NCBI GenBank assembly: GCA_964036665.1
Contig: OZ038528.1
Span: forward strand, 13,150,501 to 13,214,500
Length of the DNA: 64,000 bases
Reading direction: 5' to 3'
Source of the DNA: Gordius sp. MW1
Taxonomy: Eukaryota > Nematomorpha > Gordioida > Gordea > Gordiidae
Of this stretch, positions 57,545-64,000 are shown in pieces. The notes below the pieces were generated by a model. The model saw only the letters and a program-made list of their open reading frames with translations, did not search any database and had not been told where the DNA came from. Both the position numbers and the translations under genes were made by a program. Each line of letters begins with the position of its first letter. Position 1 is the stretch's first letter.

Positions 57545-58084
57545 CCTTCCAGATCAACCTATGGAACAATAAAATCTCTAACCCTATAAAAATATAGCTT
57601 AAATTATCGAAGTAGCGAATATAATAATTAAATAAAATTTACCGTATACATTCGTAAGAGAAAAAAATGTTATAAGACCGTCGGCGTCAAAAGATTACAG
57701 TATAAAGAAGCTTAAATGAAAAAAATAATGTTTAATATTTGTTGTGAAGCATTGCAACTATCTTTAAAGACTAACAAAAAGTCTAAAAATAATTTAATGG
57801 GAGTACTTCTCACTAGGCGTTGTTTTTAAGTTTGTCACATTCAAGGAGATGCCTAAATTTTTGATATATTTTAAAATGTGCATTCATTAAGGGGTGTCTG
57901 GAAGGATCTAATCACATTGCGTACTAGGTTGAACATCTCCTTAAAAGATATTAAATAAACCCTTATTTATCCAAAATGGAGTATTTTGTGTCAAAATCAT
58001 AACAAATATCTTTGAATAATTTTCAAATTTGTAGAAAAAGTGTGAGACAGGGCGAATATGGTTTAATTTTTTAGAGTTTGTAAA
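57545..58084. repeat. Spacer duplication, copy B
   Basis: Second copy of the segment at 56545-57412. Diverged and partly deleted in its first half, but from about GCGTACTAGGTT (57919) on it is closer to the array unit than copy A is. Confidence 0.75.
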
Positions 58085-58633
58085 CATGGGCGTATCCAGC
58101 ATTGGAATTAGAGGGGAGCAATAAGGATTTATGGAGGGGCCAACTGATAATCTCTCGAAATGTTTATAAATTTACAAAACCTAATTCAACTTTGCTTACA
58201 TGTTAAAACACAATTTCACCTATTTATTTAAAACATTCCTTTTTATGAGAAAAGTGTATGAATAATTTTTTTTCATAAAACGTGATAGTAGAAAGTTTTA
58301 AAAACGTGATTAAAATGGTCATCACTTAGGCAACTTACGTGAAGCTGGTCTAAATTGTAATATTAAAGTGGAATTCGGGTTTTATAACCTTGGTTTTTGA
58401 ATTACTCATGGACTATTTAGTCTAATTAGCGGAACTATTTAACTTATTTAACAAAAAAATTAGAATAAAATTTTTTAAGCGTTTAGTCAATTAACTTTGC
58501 GCAACAATGACGTGACATTAGACCTTTAATAAGATATTAATTGCTATTGTTATTTATACAACCATGTTTATTCCACCAAATATAATGTAATAAATTAAAG
58601 GTATGTGCTAATTTCTTCGATATAATATGGGGT

Positions 58634-58649
58634 AGCCCTGAAAAGGGCT
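58634..58649 (-). terminator. Histone 3' stem-loop of H4 pseudogene, unit 11
   Basis: Stem and loop still perfect although the gene upstream is frameshifted. Confidence 0.92.
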
Positions 58650-58660
58650 GTTGGGTGTTA

Positions 58661-58995
<335 letters not shown>

Positions 58996-59229
58996 GTTTG
59001 TGTGGGGTTAAATTTGAGAGAGAGAGAGGAAAAAATAAAAATGGTTGAGTAATGCGAGAAGTACGGCGTTATATAGGGAAATGGAGAGACGAGATTGGTT
59101 ACGCGCGCGCGTTCGTGTTACATTTTCTCTCTCTTCACCAACCCCAAGGTATAAAAGGGCTGTATCGCACCATTTTTACCACTTTTTATTCTCTCTCTCC
59201 CCCCACTCACTTTAAAATCGTATTATATC
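58996..59229. promoter_or_regulatory. Divergent H4-H2A promoter, unit 11
   Basis: TATA boxes and GA/CT tracts kept; a few substitutions (for example GAGATTGG for GCGATTGG, CCAAGG for CCGAGG next to the H2A TATA). Confidence 0.75.
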
Positions 59230-59603
<374 letters not shown>

Positions 59604-59617
59604 TAGCTAACTCTCCA

Positions 59618-59625
59618 ACAACACC
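59618..59625. repeat. Target-site duplication ACAACACC, left
   Basis: Found once in intact H2A trailers (between CTCCA and CAACGG) and on both sides of the hAT element here (also 62185-62192). Confidence 0.95.
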
Positions 59626-60189
59626 CAGGCGCGTAGCCAGGATTTTCTCCGGGGGGGGGGGGGGAAAATTTCCAAAAATTTTTTTTTTTTGGGGGGGGGG
59701 GGGAAATTTCCAAAATTTTTTTATAACATTTTTATTTCAACATTAAAATTATAAAATTTGGTATAAAACATAAAGAAAGTCATGATAAATAATTTAATAT
59801 TTTCTTTTTCCCAGCGTCATCTGTGTTGAAGCTTAAATATATATTGTTGAAACTCCGATTACAAAAACACGAAAAGACTAAACTAAATAACTAAGAGCGA
59901 TTTTGTGTATATAGGGTAAGATCGCGTGATGGTGGGGTGATACGCGTGATGTTGATTAGAATTTGAATACGACCGCGCAGTATGCAGTTTATAACATCTC
60001 CTACCCCTTAAGTTATTCCATATCTTTCTATAGGTTTTCGGATTCGTGTAGATCGCCGGACCGTCCCAAAAATGCCCTCTACTTAAGTCCTCACTTTCAA
60101 AATGAGGTTATATCGATTTGTAATGACCTAATTGTTAAAAAAAAATAGTCAATCAAATAAACAAATCTCCCTTCTTCACAATTCTTTGT

Positions 60190-60392
60190 GATGAATCTGG
60201 GATTTAACAAATGTCCATGTGTGCTCGATATATTGACTCTTCTACATTAACAATAAAAGAAGATTTTTTACAGTTTGTGATACGACTGGAAGAGGGCTAG
60301 GCGACTTAATTATAAAGAGCATAAAAGATCTTAATATAAATATAAATTTGTTAAGAGGTCAGGGATATGATGGAGCCAGAAATATGAGTTGA
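60190..60392 (+). pseudogene. hAT transposase fragment (ZMYM1/DUF4371-like), broken
   Basis: Translation in two frames gives a DESG motif and RYIDSSTLTIKEDFLQFV, then after a frame change DTTGRGLGDLIIKSIKDL, then LLRGQGYDGARNMS before a stop. The GQGYDGA-NMS motif with a preceding (I)KEDFL(x)F is characteristic of the ZMYM1-like hAT transposases. Frame breaks and stops make it non-functional. A following open stretch (about 60435-60600, containing SKHLDLQQVRQLAETLVL) is not recognised. Confidence 0.78.
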
Positions 60393-60880
60393 AATGTTGT
60401 CAGAAATTTAAGATAAATCAAATAAAGAGAAATTGAAGCAAGCTGGTATGATCACGATGTTGCAACAGAAGCTGCAACTTCAAAGCACTTAGATCTTCAG
60501 CAAGTTAGACAATTAGCAGAAACTTTAGTATTAGTAGTCGAACCTAAGGCTAAGTTGTATGATTTTGAACTTAAGAAACAAGTTTTGGCAAATTTTTAAA
60601 TAATATTACCTCTGAATCTTGCCAGAAACGCGAATGAAAATAAATTATAGAAGGATTTCGTCCAACTCTTCTTTACCTATTAGCTTTTATATAAGAAATA
60701 CTATGTCAAAAAATAGATGAAATAGATTGGCCCTTTTTATAACATTTTCCTTTCAACATTAAAATTAAATAAAGAAAGTTATTATAAAATAATTTTATAT
60801 TTCCTTTTTCCCAGCGAAAATATCTCAAGAACTTCATCTGGAGTGGGAGCTAATTCCCGATGAATCGCTAAAAGGGCCAG

Positions 60881-61690
60881 AAACTTTGTCAACTTCTATC
60901 AATTTAAACTCCTCCACTGATTTATTAGTAACAATCTTTTTATTATTTCTTTCATTTGCTAAATAAATTTTTAATAATAAATATGAAATAAATCTTGAAT
61001 GTCATAAAAACATAAAACATGTTGAGCTAATACACTCCCTCCACAAAAACAAAAATAAAGTTAAGTAATATAAAAAATAAATTCAACATTAATTTAATTT
61101 ATTTTACCTAAACTTGAAATTTCGTCAACTTCTATCGAGTCAAACTCCTCCACTGATTCATTAGTAACAATCTTTTTATTATTTCTTTCATTTGCTAAAT
61201 AAATTTTTAATAATAAATATGAAATAAATCTTGAATGTCATAAAAACATAAAACATGTTGAGCTAATACACTCCCTCCACAAAAACAAAAATAAAGTTAA
61301 GTAATATAAAAAATAAATTCAACATTAATTTAATTTATTTTACCTAAACTTGAAACTTTGTCAACTTCTATCAATTTAAACTCCTCCACTGATTTATTAG
61401 TAACAATCTTTTTATTATTTCTTTCATTTGCTAAATAAATTTTTAATAATAAATATGAAATAAATCTTGAATGTCATAAAAACATAAAACATGTTGAGCT
61501 AATACACTCCCTCCACAAAAACAATAATAAAGTTAAGTAATATAAAAAATAAATTCAACATTAATTTAATTTATTTTACCTAAACTTGAAACTTTGTCAA
61601 CTTCTATCAATTCAAACTCCTCCACTGATTTATTAGTAACAATCTTTTTATTATTTCTTTCATTTGCTAAATAAATTGTTAATATAAATA
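60881..61690. repeat. 236-bp tandem repeat array, about 3.4 copies
   Basis: GTCAACTTCTATC recurs at 60888, 61124, 61360 and 61596, exactly 236 bp apart, with nearly identical intervening sequence (CTCCTCCACTGATT, ACATGTTGAGCTAATACACT). It lies inside the hAT element. Confidence 0.95.
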
Positions 61691-62139
61691 TATATTATAA
61701 AATAAACCTCAACTTAAAAAATCCATGGTATATAATATATGATATGATGTTGAACACAAATAAGAGAGACATTTAGATATTATATTAAGTTAAGAAAAAA
61801 AGGTCAGAAAAATAATAATTTTTTAATATTATTTTATATTAATAAAAAAAATTAAAAAATGAAGTTTACTTACTGAGTTTTGTAAAGAAATTACGAATAT
61901 CCATAATTTGAATTTTGAATTGGGTGGGAATGAAAACGAATGTATGAAGGAAAGGAACTAACACAAACGCTACCACTTATCTCAATATTTAATTATTATA
62001 TAATTTAAATTTGCGTCAAAAGGTCGTGAAATAAAATTTTCAACCAACATAAAACTTAATTTCAATTAGGGGGGAGCGAAACACTAATTTTTTCCAATTT
62101 TTACAAAAAAAAATCCGGGGGGGGGGGGGAATTTCCCGT

Positions 62140-62170
<31 letters not shown>
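61691..62170. other. AT-rich right part of the hAT element
   Basis: No gene seen. Near 62064-62090 TCAATTAGGGGGGAGCGAAAC resembles the interior of the 57102 MITE, and a C-run of 30 (62141-62170) adjoins the right end; its length may be unreliable. Confidence 0.5.
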
Positions 62171-62184
62171 TGTCTACGCCACTG

Positions 62185-62192
62185 ACAACACC
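62185..62192. repeat. Target-site duplication ACAACACC, right
   Basis: Joins directly to CAACGGCCC of the H2A stem-loop region. Confidence 0.95.
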
Positions 62193-62196
62193 CAAC

Positions 62197-62212
62197 GGCC
62201 CTTTTCAGGGCC
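62197..62212 (+). terminator. Displaced histone 3' stem-loop of H2A, unit 11
   Basis: Perfect GGCCCTTTTCAGGGCC, but now about 2.6 kb from the H2A pseudogene stop because of the hAT insertion. The downstream purines read AGAAGAAA rather than GGAAGAAA. Confidence 0.93.
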
Positions 62213-62635
62213 ACCCATACTTTATAGAAGAAACAGCTACTTATATCTAATATACATATTTTTGAATTATTTGTTCTAACGTGACTCATGTCTTAATTAG
62301 TTAATGAAATATAATAGCTTACTTTTCCAGTTATACAAGTAAAGTAAACTTTGAGCAAAATATCAATTTCTTAAACACTCACTTTAATAAAAACAGAAAA
62401 TAAGATGTATAACTATAATTGTTTTAAAAATAAACACATAATCTGTAAAAATAACAAACTGGTGCATAATTATCTATTGATATTGGGAATTCAATGTCTC
62501 AGATTTAAATTTTATCATTTTTAAAAATCTAAAATTTTCATTTACCTCCATTTTAGGGACATTGAAAATTTTCCCTAACATTCATTTTAATTACACTAAA
62601 ATTTTTTTATCATCATTCATTTTAGAACCCTGTAG

Positions 62636-63350
62636 GTTAGGTGGTTAAAAATACTGTACAAAGTTAGTTTGATTATTTCCGTAGCTCAATAAAATTTATC
62701 GTAGAACATCTCTGCAAAATATGGCTTGATTTTATCAAACAGCTTTAAAAATACAATAGTTTTATATGCCCGGGGCACGACCCACCTTCCACAACATGAA
62801 ATTTTTATTTATTAATATATGTTTAAACACCATTCTAAACCTATTTGTTACCAAGTGGTCCTGAATAAATAAACATTAAAAATTGGCATATAAAGTTTTT
62901 ACAATTTAGTATAAAAGCCAGGAATTTACAAATCATGAAATCAGAGCTTATATTACCAAAATCAATTCACAAAGTTACTCAATTTAAACTTTTTCTTTTT
63001 AATCCATAATAATTCTATCTCCATAGCTCTGTAAAATTTGATTTTAAATATAGATTTTTTTGTCTTAAGAAATAAAGGGCCAAAAAGCCCTAATTTTTGG
63101 TCAAGTCCATTTTTTCTTCAAAATTTCCTTTTAAAGGATCTATAACAACTTATCTTTCAAATCATGCCATTAAAAAATTTTTAGAAAGCCATATCTGGTA
63201 ATATGGTAAAATTCTGCACTTATTATGGATGCAAAATTATTAACCAAATTAAGTTATCAAATTTATAAAAGTTTATATTATAAAACAACCAAGTCATGAC
63301 TATTGAATGTTTGGGGTCATCATGAGCCCCATTATCATCAGTGTTGTCAC
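62636..63350. mobile_element. piggyBac-like relic, unit 11 copy
   Basis: Divergent version of 1954-2679; TTAG on the left, TTAA on the right, with GAACCCTGTAGG at the left end. Confidence 0.55.
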
Positions 63351-63525
63351 TTAAGTTTTGATTAAAAATCATTTGAAGAATTAAACATTTAAAAATTTTA
63401 CTTATCGTTAATGTTACTAATAGATTTATAACTGATGTATTCAAATGCATAGCAAATAATGTTAATTATAAGAATTTATTCAAGATGGGTAAGAGCTACA
63501 CTAATTTCTTCTGTATAGTTTGGGT

Positions 63526-63541
63526 AGCCCTGAAAAGGGCT
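63526..63541 (-). terminator. Histone 3' stem-loop of H2B, unit 11
   Basis: Perfect stem and loop; AGAAGAAATTAG downstream kept. Confidence 0.95.
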
Positions 63542-63574
63542 GTTGGGTGTTGGTTTAGCTACGAGCGGAGCTTT

Positions 63575-63940
63575 TCACTTCGAACTGGTATATTTTGTGA
63601 CAGCTTTGGTGCCTTCGCTGACGGCATGTTTAGCCAATTCTCCCGGCAACAACAACCTCACTGCAGTTTGTATTTCTCGACTCGAGATGGTGGACCTTTT
63701 GTTGTAGTGAGCCAAACGAGATGCTTCGGCAGCTATCCTCTCGAACAGATCGTTCACGAAGGAGTTCATGATAGACATGGCCTTGCTAGAGATACCGGTG
63801 TCGGGGTGGACCTGCTTCAAAACTTTGTAAATGTAGATACCGTAGGATTCTCTTCTAGATTTCCTCCTTTTTTTGTCGGTTTTAGATGTCTTCGGCTTGC
63901 TCGTCTTTTTCACGGCTTTTCCACTCGGTTTAGGGGGCAT
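63575..63940 (-). CDS. H2B: Histone H2B, unit 11
   Basis: Intact, 121 codons, protein identical to the array copies despite base changes (for example a silent ACC-to-ACA in the AVTKY segment near 63597). It is the only intact core histone gene in this edge unit. Confidence 0.98.
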   Translation of the reverse strand: MPPKPSGKAVKKTSKPKTSKTDKKRRKSRRESYGIYIYKVLKQVHPDTGISSKAMSIMNSFVNDLFERIAAEASRLAHYNKRSTISSREIQTAVRLLLPGELAKHAVSEGTKAVTKYTSSK

Positions 63941-64000
63941 TTCGTTGGTTGAGTTAAATTAGGAGTAAAATTAAAATGGCGGTGGACGCGGGTTTTAAAT
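63941..64000 (-). promoter_or_regulatory. H2B leader and promoter start, unit 11, cut by window end
   Basis: Matches the first 60 bp upstream of the other H2B genes; the TATA box would lie just beyond the window. Confidence 0.6.

Larger units (their letters stand above)
59626..62184 (+). mobile_element. hAT-superfamily transposon, decayed (2559 bp)
   Basis: The ends CAGGCGCGTAGCCAGG and its inverted counterpart (CCTGTCTACGCCACTG) are flanked by a perfect 8-bp duplication. G- and C-runs lie just inside both ends. It holds a broken hAT transposase fragment (60190-60392), a direct repeat of about 100 bp (about 59720-59820 and 60735-60820, both ending TTTTTCCCAGCG) and a 236-bp tandem array. The terminal motif GGCGTAGCCAG links it to the MITEs at 57102 and 57413. 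Confidence 0.92.

Noticed and set aside
59963-60148. 61-codon plus-strand frame in the hAT element
   Set aside because: No recognisable motif; low-complexity AT-rich context in a decayed transposon.
62101-62289. 62-codon minus-strand frame rich in Gly and Pro
   Set aside because: Made by the G/C homopolymers at the hAT right end.

Overview
This window is part of a tandem array of replication-dependent core histone genes from an animal, most likely an arthropod. The H4 protein begins MTGRGKGGK, as insect H4 does. All genes are intronless and end in the metazoan histone 3' stem-loop. The DNA around the genes is very AT-rich and carries decayed DNA transposons. The species cannot be named from sequence alone.

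Layout. Bases 1-46941 hold nine nearly identical head-to-tail units of 5209-5221 bp. Each unit has H4 (minus) and H2A (plus) diverging from a promoter of about 234 bp, then a spacer of about 1.4 kb holding an old TTAA-flanked transposon relic, then H2B (minus) with its own promoter, then a spacer of about 2.5 kb before the next H4. Each gene ends in a perfect 6-bp stem with a UUUC loop and a purine-rich downstream element, so the messages should be processed by SLBP and U7 snRNP rather than polyadenylated. No H3 or H1 gene is present in any unit.

Edge of the array. Unit 10 (46942-58102) is homogenised up to about 48.5 kb and then becomes divergent. Its H2B is split by a 3.5-kb element with a CCGG duplication (Ginger1-like), which itself carries a nested piggyBac-like element and a 133-bp satellite. 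Its long spacer holds a 1.5-kb GAACTAGTTC-rich inverted-repeat element, two small hAT-type MITEs and a local duplication. Unit 11 (58103-64000, cut by the window end) has frameshifted H4 and H2A pseudogenes, a 2.56-kb hAT element with a decayed transposase between H2A and its stem-loop, and an intact H2B.

Counts: H4 10 intact and 1 broken; H2A 10 intact and 1 broken; H2B 10 intact and 1 broken. Together the intact genes give H4, H2A and H2B in a 1:1:1 gene dose for S-phase nucleosome assembly; H3 and H1 must come from elsewhere. Small variants shared by neighbouring units show that the array evolves by unequal exchange or gene conversion, while the edge copies decay and collect transposons.
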